Shown: positions 53,906 through 63,572, counted from the first letter of the stretch. The stretch: DNA of 64,000 nt from Bog-756 sp963829235 (GCA_963829235.1 CAWHIF010000009.1:496001-560000); one strand, 5' to 3'. Program-made: numbers and translations. The notes: generated by a model not told the origin, from the letters alone.

Positions 53906-55533
53906 ATGCCGTTACCGCGTCACCGGAGCAATGCCAGGCGACCGACAGGGGGACGACCGCGCCCGCGCTGGTGGGGCACGGTGGCGGCCGTGGCGTTGGT
54001 GGTCGGCCTGCTCGGATCGGTGGCCGTCGTCGGGCCCGACACCCCGGTCGCCCGGCCGCCACGGCCGCCACGACCAAGACGGTCTCCGCCTACTGGCTGG
54101 TGGCCTCGGACGGCGGCGTGTTCTCCTTCGGCGGCGCCGGATTCTACGGTTCCACCGGCAATATCCATCTCAACAAGCCGGTCGTGGGCATGGCCGGGAC
54201 CCCCGACAGCCAGGGGTACTGGCTGGTGGCCTCGGACGGCGGCATCTTCGCCTTCGGCGACGCCGGGTTCCACGGATCCACCGGCGGCATCGTGCTCAAC
54301 AAACCGGTCGTCGGCATGGCTCCCACCCCGGACGGGGGCGGCTACTGGCTGGTGGCCTCGGACGGGGGCATCTTCGCCTTCGGCGACGCCGGGTTCTACG
54401 GATCGATGGGCGGCCATCACCTCAACAAGCCCGTCGTGGGCATGGCGGCCACACCGGACGGCAAGGGCTACTGGCTGGTGGCCTCGGACGGCGGCATCTT
54501 CTCCTTCGGTGACGCCGCCTTCTACGGGTCGACAGGGAACCTCACCCTGAACAAGCCCATCGTCGGGATGACGGCGGCACCCGACGGCCACGGCTACTGG
54601 TTCACCGCATCGGACGGCGGCGTGTTCGCCTTCGGCGGAGCTCCCTTCTACGGCTCGCTCGGGAACGTGCCCCAGAGCCGGCCGATCGTGGCCATCACCG
54701 CCGACCACTCGGGCAACGGGTACTGGTTCACCAACACCAACGGGGCGGTGACCGCCTTCGGCGGGGCCATCTACTGGGGCTCGGCCCCCCAGGTGCTCAA
54801 CGATCCGGTGGTGGGGATGGCCGTCGCCGATGCCAACGGCAGATTCACGGGTTCGTCCTACCCCGCCGGCAGCTACGGGTACGACATCTCCAACTTCCAG
54901 TGCGGGAACCTGCCGCCTTCGCCCCACACCATCGGGCTGGTCGAGGTGGTGGGCGATTCGTACGGCAGCGCCAACGACTGCCTCGGAGCCGAGGCGGACT
55001 GGGCCGGTGGGGGGCTCAATCTCTACATCTACCTGACCTACGGCCAGGCCACGAGCAGTGCCGACCCGGCCTGCCAGACGACGGCCTCCCCGTCGGCTTG
55101 CAACTTCGGTTTCGGCGCCGCCCTCAATGCTTTCGCCAAGGCGACCGCAGCCGGGGTCGACACCTCGGTGGGCTGGTGGCTCGACGTCGAGCCCGACACA
55201 CCGGGGGTCCCGCAGTGGTCGTCCAACCTCGGAGCCAACGCCGCCCTGGTCAAAGGCGCCATCGACGGGCTGCACTACGAGGGCCTCAACGGGGTGGGCA
55301 TCTATGCCAGCCCCGGCGACTGGACGGGCATCGTGGGTACCGACTACTCCCCGGCTGTGCCCTACTGGGCGGCCGACTGGGACATCAACCCGGCTGCCAC
55401 CTGCAGAAACGTCCATTCGCTCTACGCCGGGCTGCCCCGGGGCCCGGTCCAGATCGTGCAGTACAGCTCACCGAGCTCCCCCTACCCGGCCGGTGGCATG
55501 AGCACGGCGTTCGACAACGACTACGGCTGCTGA
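53906..55533 (+). CDS. Secreted protein with six YWLVASDGG repeats and a GH25-like C-terminal domain, frameshifted
   Basis: ATG 53906 follows GGAGA by nine bases. The N-terminus is a basic segment with a hydrophobic signal helix (WWGTVAAVALVVGLLGSVAV). A one-base shift near 54055 separates this from ATTKTVSAYWLVASDGG. Six repeats of 42 residues follow at 54091-54840, each like YWLVASDGGIFAFGDAGFYG plus LNKPVVGMAxTPDG, with the last two more diverged. They resemble propeller blades. The C-terminal 200 residues start YGYDISNFQCG and contain GWWLDVEPDTP, GLNGVGIYASPGDW and AVPYWAADWDIN, like the GH25/DUF1906 glycoside-hydrolase barrel, with DVE as possible catalytic acids. It may bind or cut peptidoglycan or another wall glycan. 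Confidence 0.82.
54091..54840 (+). repeat. Six tandem 126-base coding repeats
   Basis: Each unit encodes 42 residues beginning YWLVASDGG. The first four are very similar even at the DNA level, with TACTGGCTGGTGGCCTCGGA recurring; units five and six have diverged (YWFTASDGG, YWFTNTNG). Near-identical DNA units suggest recent unequal exchange and can also cause assembly collapse. Confidence 0.9.
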
Positions 55534-55582
55534 TCCCACCGGCCGATGGGGCGCGGGCCCGGGTTGGCGTCGGCCGGGGCGC

Positions 55583-56365
55583 CTACCAGGCGGGGGCAGG
55601 ACGGGCGATGTCGTTGTAGCCGAGCAGGCGCCACCGCTCCTCGTCGATCTCCCAGGTGGTCATGGAGGCGTGCTCGGTCCGGAGCTGGAGCCGGGCTCCG
55701 GCGAGGCCCCCGACCACGGGCAGCTTGGCCAGGAGCGATGCCTCGATCACCCCGGCATGGCAGGCCACCACCACCACCTGGCCGCGGTGGGTGCCGGCCA
55801 GGGAGTCCAGGGTGCCCGCCACCCGGTTGACGAAGCCGGTCCAGCTCTCGCCGCCCGGGGCGATCGGCTGCCCCGGGTCGTCATCCCAGTCGAGGGTGCC
55901 GAACCTGGCCGTGAACTCGCTCCAGGTCAGTCCATCGGCCTCTCCGGGGTGGAGCTCGCACAAGCCGCACTCGGTCACGACATCGGGAGGGGCGTGTCCT
56001 CCCCCGGCGGATCCGGCACGGTCACCGACCAGGGCCGGCGCCACCAGCTCGGCGGTCTCGATGGCCCGGGGCAGCACGCTGGCGTAGAGGACGTCCGCCC
56101 CCACCAGCTCACCCGTGGCCAGCAGACGGTCGCGCAGCTCCTCGACCTGCCGGCGGCCCCTCGGGGTCAGCCCCTCGCATCCCAGTCGTCCGCCGCACAC
56201 GCCCGACACGTTGCACACCGCCTCCCCGTGGCGGATCATCACCACGCGGGTGGTCGTCGCCGGCCGGGCCGATATCGTGCGGATGCCCTCGGGCGGAGAG
56301 GTGACCGCGGCCACCGGATCGCCCGCTCCCGAGAGCACGTCGAAGCCTCCGGGCGGGCCGGTCAC
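55583..56365 (-). CDS. Histidine phosphatase family (phosphoglycerate mutase-like)
   Basis: GTG 56365 overlaps the VWA gene stop as GTGA. The 260-residue product has the phosphohistidine motif VVMIRHGEAVCNVSGVCGG, LTPRGRRQVEELRDRL, an ECGLCELHPGEADGL acid-base region and the second histidine in VVVACHAGVIEASLL. The first 35 residues are low-complexity. It is a broad phosphatase of unknown substrate; the short CNVSG insertion departs from cofactor-dependent mutases. It ends the minus-strand run that begins with rplU. Confidence 0.88.
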   Translation of the reverse strand: MTGPPGGFDVLSGAGDPVAAVTSPPEGIRTISARPATTTRVVMIRHGEAVCNVSGVCGGRLGCEGLTPRGRRQVEELRDRLLATGELVGADVLYASVLPRAIETAELVAPALVGDRAGSAGGGHAPPDVVTECGLCELHPGEADGLTWSEFTARFGTLDWDDDPGQPIAPGGESWTGFVNRVAGTLDSLAGTHRGQVVVVACHAGVIEASLLAKLPVVGGLAGARLQLRTEHASMTTWEIDEERWRLLGYNDIARPAPAW

Positions 56366-57855
56366 GCCAGCTCGCCGACGAACTGCTCGAGCTGGCGGAG
56401 GGTGCGGCACTCGACCACGTCGTCGCAGTGGATGGCGTACTCACCGACGATCGAGTCGCCCGAGTCCCAGTAGGCCCGGGGCTCCGGATTGAGCCAGTAG
56501 ACGTGGCGGGCCCGGGCCTGGAGCTCCTTGACCACCCAGGCCTGCGAGGCGTGGTAGTTGTTGCGGGCGTCGCCGAGCAACAGCACGCTGGTGCGCGGCG
56601 TGATCTCCTCGCCCCAGCGCTCCCAGAACACGGTGAGCGCGTGACCGTAGTCAGAATGGCCGTCCACCCAGATCACGTCGGCCTCGGTGTTGATGCGGTG
56701 CACCGCATCGGCGGGATCGTCGGCACCTTCGAAGAACCGGCTGACCTCGTCGATCCCGTCGATGAACACGAAGCTGCGCACCTTGGAGAACTGGGTGCTG
56801 ATGGCGTGCACCAGGTGGAGGGTGAAGCGGGCGAACGACGCCACCGAGCCGGAGATGTCCGCGATGACCACGATCTCGGGTTTGGACGGCCGCGGGTACC
56901 GGAATTTGGGATCGACGGGGACTCCACCGGTGGACAGGGAGTGGCGCATCGTCGAGCGGAAGTCCAGCGGTCCCTTGCGGCCGTGGCGCCTCTTCCGGGC
57001 CAGTCGGACGGCCAGCTTGCGGGAGAGCGGCTGCAGCGACTTGCGCAGCGCCACCAGCTCGTCGCGGGTGGCATGCATCACATCGATGTCCTCGGGCAGT
57101 GGTTTGCGCAGCGACCGGGCCAGCGCCTCGCTGCCCCGATCGGCGACCAGGCGCCGCCTGATCTCGTTCTCGATCTCCTGGCGGAGCCGATCGATGCGGG
57201 ACTGGTACTCGTCGCGAAGCAGCCGCTCCTCGAGCGAGGTGAGCGTGGCCATCGGGGCCCCGGGCTCGGGGGGCGAGTCGTCGTTGAGCGACGAGGTGGT
57301 GGCCCGGGCCGCATCCACCAGCCGGTCGAGAACCCGGTCGAGGTCGAGGTTCCGCAACGTCCGGTAGAGGTAGTAGGTCCCCCCGACCGGTCGACCCGCC
57401 TCCATCCCGGCGTAGCGCGACACCGCCTGTCTGGCCACCGCGGCCACCATGGCGTCGTTGGCCCCGAGCAGCGCCTTGTAGAGCAGGTCGGCGAGCTCCT
57501 CGGGTGTCATGCCCTCCTGGCCGCCTCCACCACCGCCCCGACCCTGGCCCCGTCGGTTGCCCGAGCCGGTCATCCCCTCCGTCTCGAGCTCGGAGCCGCC
57601 GGCGGGGTCGTCGGACTCCTCGTCGATCCGGTACCCGGGGCCCCGCAGGGAGAAGTAGATCTCGAACGCCGTCTCGTACGCCCTCCAGTGGGACGACGAC
57701 TTCACCAGGCTGGCCCCGAGCGTGTACTTGATCGCCTCCCGGTCCTCCATGGGGACGTGGGTCAGGGCTTCGGCCGCGTCGAGGTGCTCGGTGAGCGAGA
57801 CGGGGATGCCCGCGGCCCGGAGCTCGGCGACGAAGCCGGTGAGGAGATCGAGCAC
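56362..57855 (-). CDS. VWA-domain protein (CoxE-like)
   Basis: The 497-residue protein has an N-terminal helical region (LLTGFVAELRAAGIPVSLTE), a Gly-rich linker near residues 95-115, a charged helical middle, and a C-terminal von Willebrand A domain. Its MIDAS motif is IADISGSVASF (DxSxS), and HSDYGHALTVFWERWG and LLLGDARNNYHASQAW follow. This is the CoxE-type VWA family that pairs with MoxR ATPases to insert metals or remodel complexes. The MoxR gene lies directly upstream. No CO dehydrogenase genes are near, so the client is not known. Confidence 0.9.
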   Translation of the reverse strand: MLDLLTGFVAELRAAGIPVSLTEHLDAAEALTHVPMEDREAIKYTLGASLVKSSSHWRAYETAFEIYFSLRGPGYRIDEESDDPAGGSELETEGMTGSGNRRGQGRGGGGGGQEGMTPEELADLLYKALLGANDAMVAAVARQAVSRYAGMEAGRPVGGTYYLYRTLRNLDLDRVLDRLVDAARATTSSLNDDSPPEPGAPMATLTSLEERLLRDEYQSRIDRLRQEIENEIRRRLVADRGSEALARSLRKPLPEDIDVMHATRDELVALRKSLQPLSRKLAVRLARKRRHGRKGPLDFRSTMRHSLSTGGVPVDPKFRYPRPSKPEIVVIADISGSVASFARFTLHLVHAISTQFSKVRSFVFIDGIDEVSRFFEGADDPADAVHRINTEADVIWVDGHSDYGHALTVFWERWGEEITPRTSVLLLGDARNNYHASQAWVVKELQARARHVYWLNPEPRAYWDSGDSIVGEYAIHCDDVVECRTLRQLEQFVGELA

Positions 57856-57870
57856 GGCGCGACCGGTCGC

Positions 57871-58815
57871 TCAGTCCGGGGTCTCCACCCCGGCCAGCTC
57901 CTTGGCTGCCCGGTCGATGTCCGACTGGTACTTCAAGAGGATGTGCAGGGTGTCGCGGGCCTGGTCGACGTCGATCGACTCGACCCCGAGCACGACCAGG
58001 GTCCGGGCCCAGTCGAGCGTCTCGGACACCGACGGGTCCTTCTTGAGGTCGAGGGTCCGGATCGAGCGCACGATCCGGGCCACCTGGTCGGCCAGCGCCT
58101 GGCTGATACCCGGCACCCGCGTCTCGATGATGGCCCGCTCGCGCTCGAGCTGCGGATAGTCGATGTGCAGGTAGAGGCAGCGGCGCTTCAACGCCTCGGA
58201 GAGCTCGCGGGTGTTGTTGGAGGTGAGGAAGACCAGGGGTATCTGGGTGGCCCGCACCGTGCCCAGCTCGGGAATCGAGACCTGGTACTCGGAGAGGATC
58301 TCGAGGAGCAGGGCCTCGGTCTCGAGCTCGACCCGGTCGACCTCGTCGACCAGGAGCACCACCGGCTCGGGTGACCGGATGGCCTCCAGCAGGGGCCTGG
58401 CCAGGAGGAACTCCTCGGAGAAGATGTCATCTTCGAGCTCCTGCCACGTCTGCCCGGAATCGGCCTGGATCCGCAGCAGCTGCTTCTTGTAGTTCCACTC
58501 GTAGAGGGCCTTGGACTCGTCCAGGCCCTCGTAGCACTGGAGGCGGATGAGCCGGCTCCCGGTCAGGCGGGCGACCGACTTGGCCAGCTCGGTCTTGCCC
58601 GTGCCGGCCGGACCCTCGACCAGGACCGGCTTGGCCAGGCGGTCGGCCAGGAAGACGACCCCGGCGATCCCCTCGTCGGCCAGGTACTGCACACCGGCCA
58701 GGCCCTGGCGGACCCCGTCGATGGACTCGAAACGGGGAGCCCCTGCGGTCGGGAATCCCGAGGTGATGGTGTCGGAAGGGTCCGGCGGGGCGGATCCGGT
58801 GGCCGGCCCGGTCAT
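57871..58815 (-). CDS. MoxR-family AAA+ ATPase
   Basis: The 314-residue ATPase has Walker A VLVEGPAGTGKTELAKSVAR, Walker B VVLLVDEVDRVELETEALLL, and sensor LVFLTSNNTRELSEALKRRC with the arginine finger. Spacing matches the CoxD/MoxR group. ATG 58815 overlaps the proA stop by four bases. MoxR-VWA pairs act as chaperones for protein complexes. The open frame upstream of 58815 is proA in another frame. Confidence 0.92.
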   Translation of the reverse strand: MTGPATGSAPPDPSDTITSGFPTAGAPRFESIDGVRQGLAGVQYLADEGIAGVVFLADRLAKPVLVEGPAGTGKTELAKSVARLTGSRLIRLQCYEGLDESKALYEWNYKKQLLRIQADSGQTWQELEDDIFSEEFLLARPLLEAIRSPEPVVLLVDEVDRVELETEALLLEILSEYQVSIPELGTVRATQIPLVFLTSNNTRELSEALKRRCLYLHIDYPQLERERAIIETRVPGISQALADQVARIVRSIRTLDLKKDPSVSETLDWARTLVVLGVESIDVDQARDTLHILLKYQSDIDRAAKELAGVETPD

Positions 58816-60044
58816 GACCTCACCTGCCCGTTGCCCGATACCACGTACTTGACCGAGGTGAGCTCCCGGAGGCCCATCGGCCCCCGGGCGTGGAGCTTCT
58901 GGGTGGAGATCCCGATCTCCGCTCCGAGACCCAGCTCCTCCCCGTCCACGAACCGGGTCGAGGCGTTGACCAGCACGGCGGCGGCGTCCACCTCGGCGGT
59001 GAACCGGTTGGCCGCAGCCAGGTCGCCGGTCACGATGGCCTCGGAGTGCCCCGAGCCGTAGCGGGCGATGTGGTCGATGGCCGCGTCGAGGTCGTCGACC
59101 ACGGCCACCGTCATGGTGAGGCCCAGGAACTCGGTGGCGAAGTCCTCCTCGGTGGCACCACCCACGCCGGGAAGGACCGATCGGGTTGCCGCGTCGCCCA
59201 GCAGGGTGACCCCGGTGAGGGCCGCGGCCACCCTGGGAAGGAAGACGTCGGCCACCGCCCGGTGGACGAGGAGGGTCTCCGCGCTGTTGCACACGCCCGG
59301 CCGGTGCGTCTTGGCGTTGACCACGATCGATTCGGCCATGGAGAGGTCGGCGGCCCGGTCCACGTAGACGTGGCAGTTCCCCGCGCCGTCGATCACGTAC
59401 GGCACCGTGGCGTGCTCGAGGATCGAGGCCACCAGCGAGGGCCCACCTCGTGGGATCAGGCAGTCGATCAGCCCCCGGAGTTGCATGAAGGCCACCGCCG
59501 ACGACCGGTCCGTGTCCGCCACCAGCCCCACCGCGTCGACGGGGAGGCCGGCTTTGGCCAGTCCGTCCTTCAGGACCGCGGCGATGGCCAGGTTGGAGGT
59601 CACCGCCGACGACGACCCCCGCAGGAGCACGGCGTTGCCCGACTTGAGGCAGAGCCCGGCGGCATCGCTGGTCACGTTGGGCCGGTTCTCGTAGATGATC
59701 CCGACGACGCCCAGTGGGACCCGGACCCGTTCGATCCGCAGGCCGTTGGGACGGACCCACCCGTCGACCACCTCGCCCACCGGGTCGGGGAGGCCGGCCA
59801 CCTTGCGGAGCCCACCGGCCATGGCGGCCAGGCGGGCCGTGTCCAGGCGGAGCCGGTCGAGGGCGGTGGCGTCGGCTCCGGACGCCTCGGCCCGCCCGAC
59901 ATCGACGACATTGGCCTCGAGGATCCGGTCCGTCCGCTCCTCGAGCAGGTCGGCGGCCCGCCCGAGCGCCTCGTCACGGGCATCCGAGGAGGCACGGGCC
60001 AGGACCCGGCTGGCAACCTGCGACCGCCGGGCCAGATCGATCAT
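58812..60044 (-). CDS. proA: Gamma-glutamyl phosphate reductase
   Basis: ProA reduces glutamyl phosphate to glutamate semialdehyde in proline synthesis. From ATG 60044 the product is 410 residues. VRVPLGVVGIIYENRPNVTS, NAVLLRGSSSAVTSN, LIPRGGPSLVASILEHATVP and the catalytic Cys region AKTHRPGVCNSAETLLVH are typical. SGHSEAIVTGDLAAANRFT follows near the end. GTG 60068 is a possible alternative start. It lies about 75 bases after proB. Confidence 0.93.
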   Translation of the reverse strand: MIDLARRSQVASRVLARASSDARDEALGRAADLLEERTDRILEANVVDVGRAEASGADATALDRLRLDTARLAAMAGGLRKVAGLPDPVGEVVDGWVRPNGLRIERVRVPLGVVGIIYENRPNVTSDAAGLCLKSGNAVLLRGSSSAVTSNLAIAAVLKDGLAKAGLPVDAVGLVADTDRSSAVAFMQLRGLIDCLIPRGGPSLVASILEHATVPYVIDGAGNCHVYVDRAADLSMAESIVVNAKTHRPGVCNSAETLLVHRAVADVFLPRVAAALTGVTLLGDAATRSVLPGVGGATEEDFATEFLGLTMTVAVVDDLDAAIDHIARYGSGHSEAIVTGDLAAANRFTAEVDAAAVLVNASTRFVDGEELGLGAEIGISTQKLHARGPMGLRELTSVKYVVSGNGQVRS

Positions 60045-60120
60045 CGGGGAAATTTGGCTCGAAGACACCGTGTCAGCGTACTTGGCGGGGTTCCCACCCC
60101 CGCGCCCGCGCCCTCGACCC

Positions 60121-61251
60121 TCAATCGAGCACGACCAGGTCATCGCGGTGGACCACTTCACGGGAGGCATCCTCGGGCAGCTCGTCCGATCGCCGGCCGG
60201 CCCAGTCGGCCACGGTGGAGGAGTCCTGGCGCACGAGCCCCTTGGCGAAGACGGCACCGTCGGGACCGGCGATCTCCACCGCGTCGTCGATGTTGAAGGC
60301 GCCGAGGACCGAGGTCACCCCGGCCGGCAGCAGCGACCGGCCCTTGTCGACCAGGGCCCGCCTGGCCCCGGCGTCGACCACGATGGTCCCGGCGGCCCCG
60401 ATGGCGAAGGCGATCCACAGCTTGCGGGCCGGCAGTCGGCGGGCCTGGGGCCGGAACCGTGTCCCCACTCCGGGCGCGGAACCGGTCACCGCGGCCAGGA
60501 CCCCGGGCCGGGAGGCATCGGCGATGACCGCCTCCACGCCCGACCACACCGCGATCTTGGCGGCCGCCAGTTTCGATCCCATCCCGCCGCTGCCCATGGC
60601 CGTACCCGGTCCGCCGGCGATGCGCTCGAGCTCGTGATCGATCTCGACGACCTCCTCGATGAGCGATCCGGCGTCGGTCCGCCGCGGGTCCTCGGTGAAC
60701 AGTCCGGCGGTGTCGGTCAACAGCACGAGGAGCTCGGCCCGTACCAGGTGGGCGACCAGCGCGGCCAGACGGTCGTTGTCCCCGAAGCGGACCTCCTCGT
60801 CGGCCACCGCGTCGTTCTCGTTGACCACCGGCACGACCCCCAGGTCGAGGAGCCGGCCCAGGGTCTGGCGGGCATGGAGGTACTGGCTCCGGTGCACGAA
60901 ATCCAGCGGGGCGAGCAGGACCTGGCCGGCGGTGAGATCACGCCGTTCGAGGGCGTCGCTCCAGACCTGCATCAGCCGGTGCTGGCCGACGGCGGCCACG
61001 GCCTGGAGCGTGGCCGGATCCGTCGGCCGGGGACGGTCCGGCGCCAGGCTGGTCCAGCCGGCGGCGATGGCACCCGAGGTCACCACCACCACCCGGATGC
61101 CGGTCGCCCGGGCCTCGGCCACCTCACCGCTGAGCTTGTCGATGGCGTCGGCGTCCACCCGTCCGGAGGGGGTGGTGACCGAGGATGAGCCGATCTTGAC
61201 CACCACCGTCCTGGTCGTGGAGGAGCCGGGTGGTGAGGTGGCCGCTATCAC
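60121..61251 (-). CDS. proB: Glutamate 5-kinase with PUA domain
   Basis: ProB phosphorylates glutamate, the first step of proline synthesis. GTG 61251 overlaps the obg stop as GTGA. The 376-residue product has TVVVKIGSSSVTTPSGRVDA, VVTSGAIAAGWTSL, PVVNENDAVADEEVRFGDND and GSGGMGSKLAAAKIAVWSGV, followed by a PUA domain of about 100 residues. Length is normal. The larger upstream open frame is only the obg N-terminus in the same frame. Confidence 0.94.
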   Translation of the reverse strand: MIAATSPPGSSTTRTVVVKIGSSSVTTPSGRVDADAIDKLSGEVAEARATGIRVVVVTSGAIAAGWTSLAPDRPRPTDPATLQAVAAVGQHRLMQVWSDALERRDLTAGQVLLAPLDFVHRSQYLHARQTLGRLLDLGVVPVVNENDAVADEEVRFGDNDRLAALVAHLVRAELLVLLTDTAGLFTEDPRRTDAGSLIEEVVEIDHELERIAGGPGTAMGSGGMGSKLAAAKIAVWSGVEAVIADASRPGVLAAVTGSAPGVGTRFRPQARRLPARKLWIAFAIGAAGTIVVDAGARRALVDKGRSLLPAGVTSVLGAFNIDDAVEIAGPDGAVFAKGLVRQDSSTVADWAGRRSDELPEDASREVVHRDDLVVLD

Positions 61252-62592
61252 GACCGACGGCGCCGGCCGGCCGGGTCCCCGGTGAACTCCGGTTGGTCGC
61301 GATACCAGACGAAGGTGAGCTCGCCGATGTGGACCAGGTCGCCGTCGCGGGCCCCGGCCCGGGCCAGGGCCCGGTCGACGCCGATCCGCCGCAGCCGGCC
61401 CTGGACGTAGTCGGCGGCTTCGTCGGAGGTGAGATCGTTGAGGGCCACGGCCCGCTCGGCCACCCTCCCCTCCACCCGATAGACGCCGTCCCCGATCCGC
61501 TCCACGCCGAACCCCTCCGGCAGCGGTCGGTGGATGACGACCGACCCCTGGTCCTCGGGCTCGACGGCGCGGGCCGCGGCCACCAGGCCGGTGAGCCTCC
61601 CCACCAGCTGATCGATACCCTGGCCGGTCACCGCCGAGATGGCCAGATCCGGCCGGAAGTCCCCGAATCGGCCTGAGTCGCCGGCCGGCTGCGTCACCGG
61701 GCGGGACGGCTGCGTCACCGGCCGGGACGGCGGCGTCGAGCTTCGACCCCACCACCAGGCGGGGCCGTTCGACCAGGTCCGGTTGGTAGTGCTCGAGCTC
61801 GTCGAGGAGCACGCGGTACTGCTCGGCCGGCGGGATCCCGGTGACCGGATCCAACTCGACCAGCACCACCAGCACCCGCGAGCGGGTGATGTGGCGGAGG
61901 AACCGGTGGCCGAGCCCCTTGCCCATGGCCGCCCCCTCCACCAGCCCGGGGATGTCGGCCACCGTGAACGTGGAGCCGTCGGCGGCCCGCACCACCCCCA
62001 GGTGGGGCTCGAGGGTGGTGAACGGGTAGTCGGCGATCTTGGGCTTGGCCGCCGAGATCCGTGAGATGAGTGTGCTCTTGCCCACGTTGGGGAACCCGAC
62101 CAGGGCCACATCGGCGACCAGGGCCAGCTCGAGGTCGTACCACTGCTCGTGACCCTTCTCCCCCTGCTCGGCGAACGAGGGCGCCCGTCTGCGGTTGGTC
62201 AGGAAGCTGGCATTGCCCCTGCCTCCACGGCCGCCTTCGCCGGCCACCCAGCGGTCGCCCGCTCCGACCAGGTCGACGAGGACGGTCCCGTCCGGCCCCC
62301 GGACCCGGGTGCCGACCGGTACCGGTACCTCGAGATCGGCTCCGCGTGCCCCGTGCTTCTTCTTGCCGCCGCCGTGACCTCCGTCGCCGGCCCGGCGGTG
62401 CGGATGATCGCGGAACCCGAGCAGGGACGACTGGTTGGTGGTGGCCACCAGCCACACATCGCCTCCCCGACCTCCGTCGCCCCCGTCCGGACCTCCCCTG
62501 TCGACGTGAGCCTCCCGACGGAAGGCGACCGCACCGGCGCCACCGTCGCCCGCCTTCACATGGAGTTGCGCCTCATCGACGAAGCCGGACAT
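61248..62592 (-). CDS. obg: Obg/CgtA GTPase, frameshifted
   Basis: Obg is an essential ribosome-associated GTPase. The first frame has the glycine-rich Obg fold (FVDEAQLHVKAGDGGAGAVA, GKKKHGARGADLEVPVPVGT) and the G motifs LVGFPNVGKSTLIS, DIPGLVEGA and SKLD. One extra base near 61685 moves the C-terminal part (DLAISAVTGQGIDQLVGRL and the OCT domain with VEGRVAERAVALNDLTSDEA) to another frame. The break lies beside two 21-base tandem repeats at 61687-61728. The joined protein is about 447 residues, normal for an actinobacterial Obg with OCT domain. Confidence 0.93.
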
Positions 62593-62640
62593 GGCTCGAT
62601 CCTACCGACGGACCATCGCCCTCCCGGAGAAACAGCCTGT

Positions 62641-63432
62641 TCAGGCCCGGACCAGCACCGCCTGACGGAGTCGGGCCACCGCGTCGGCCACCCCGAGCCA
62701 CTCGGCCAGACCCTGGTAGCTCCCGTGGCGGGACACGATGGCGGCCAGGAACTCCTCCATGGTCTCGGGCATGACCTGGAGCACGGCGGGAGCGTGCCGT
62801 TCGACCTCCGCGACGGAGTCGGGGTACTCGGCCTTCAGGTGCTCGAGGAGACGCACCATGGCCGCCGCACTGAGGGCGTAGTCCTCCACGATGGTCCGGT
62901 CGGGAACACCCACGAAGGCCAGGATCAGCGCCGACAGGACGCCCGTCCGGTCCTTGCCCGCGCTGCAGTGGAAGACCGCGGGCAGCGAACCGGTCGAGCC
63001 CAGGACTTCGAAGGCCCTGCTCAGGGCAGGTGCACCCTGGTCCACCATCTCGACGTAGCGCGACGCCACATAGGAGGACTCGCGCCACGAGGGCATCTCC
63101 TCGGTGGACGGGAGCACGTCGGTGAGCGGCAGGTCGACGAAGCGGACCGGCACCTGCTCGACCGGGAACCGGCCCCGCTGCTCGGCCTCGTCGACGGTCC
63201 TGAGGTCGATGACCGTGGACACGCCCAGCTCGATGAGCCGGCGGTGGTCGTCCCCACTCAGGCGGTGGAGGCCGTCGGCCCTGAACAGGCGCCGCCACCC
63301 GACCTGGTGGCCGTCCCCGGTCCGGTAGCCGCCCAGGTCGCGGAAGTTGACGCAGCCGTCGAACTCCAGGGTCCGGCTGTGGGAAGGGTCGGCCGGGTCG
63401 GGATCGGAGGCGGCGACATCGGCTGCGGACAT
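62641..63432 (-). CDS. Tyrosine-protein phosphatase (DSP/PTPc-type)
   Basis: The 263-residue product starts at ATG 63432. FDGCVNFRDLGGYRTGDGHQ and VGWRRLFRADGLHRLSGDD are the N-terminal signature of the bacterial Y_phosphatase3 family. The active site is VFHCSAGKDRTGVLSAL (CX5R with Cys and Arg) and the general acid may be Asp in DLPLTD. It would dephosphorylate tyrosine or phosphoinositides. The position between rpmA and obg is unusual, and the gene is separated from rpmA by GC-rich repeats. Confidence 0.9.
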   Translation of the reverse strand: MSAADVAASDPDPADPSHSRTLEFDGCVNFRDLGGYRTGDGHQVGWRRLFRADGLHRLSGDDHRRLIELGVSTVIDLRTVDEAEQRGRFPVEQVPVRFVDLPLTDVLPSTEEMPSWRESSYVASRYVEMVDQGAPALSRAFEVLGSTGSLPAVFHCSAGKDRTGVLSALILAFVGVPDRTIVEDYALSAAAMVRLLEHLKAEYPDSVAEVERHAPAVLQVMPETMEEFLAAIVSRHGSYQGLAEWLGVADAVARLRQAVLVRA

Positions 63433-63450
63433 GGCCCGGATCGTACCGTC

Positions 63451-63572
63451 TGCGCCGCGCGCCGGGTCCGGCGTGGGTCCTGCACTGAGCACCGGGTCCG
63501 GCGCGGGTCCTGCGCCGCGCGCCGGTCCGGCGCGGGTCACACCACTGCGCGCCGGGTCCGGCGCGGGTCACA
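63451..63572. repeat. Four imperfect GC-rich repeats of about 30 bases
   Basis: Units at 63451-63480, 63481-63510, 63511-63539 and 63540-63572 share the core GGGTCCGGCGCGGGTC with small changes. They fill the gap between rpmA and the phosphatase gene. On the plus strand they contain no gene. Each can fold on itself, because GCGCC and GGCGC occur within a unit. Confidence 0.75.

Noticed and set aside
56362..58815. CO dehydrogenase maturation locus (CoxD/CoxE)
   Set aside because: Only the generic MoxR and VWA genes occur; no CoxL, CoxM, CoxS or CoxF genes are in the window.
60121..62592. One open frame of 823 codons that would fuse Obg and glutamate 5-kinase
   Set aside because: The middle 170 residues are arginine- and glycine-rich nonsense, and the real Obg C-terminus lies in another frame. 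ProB has its own GTG overlapping the obg stop.
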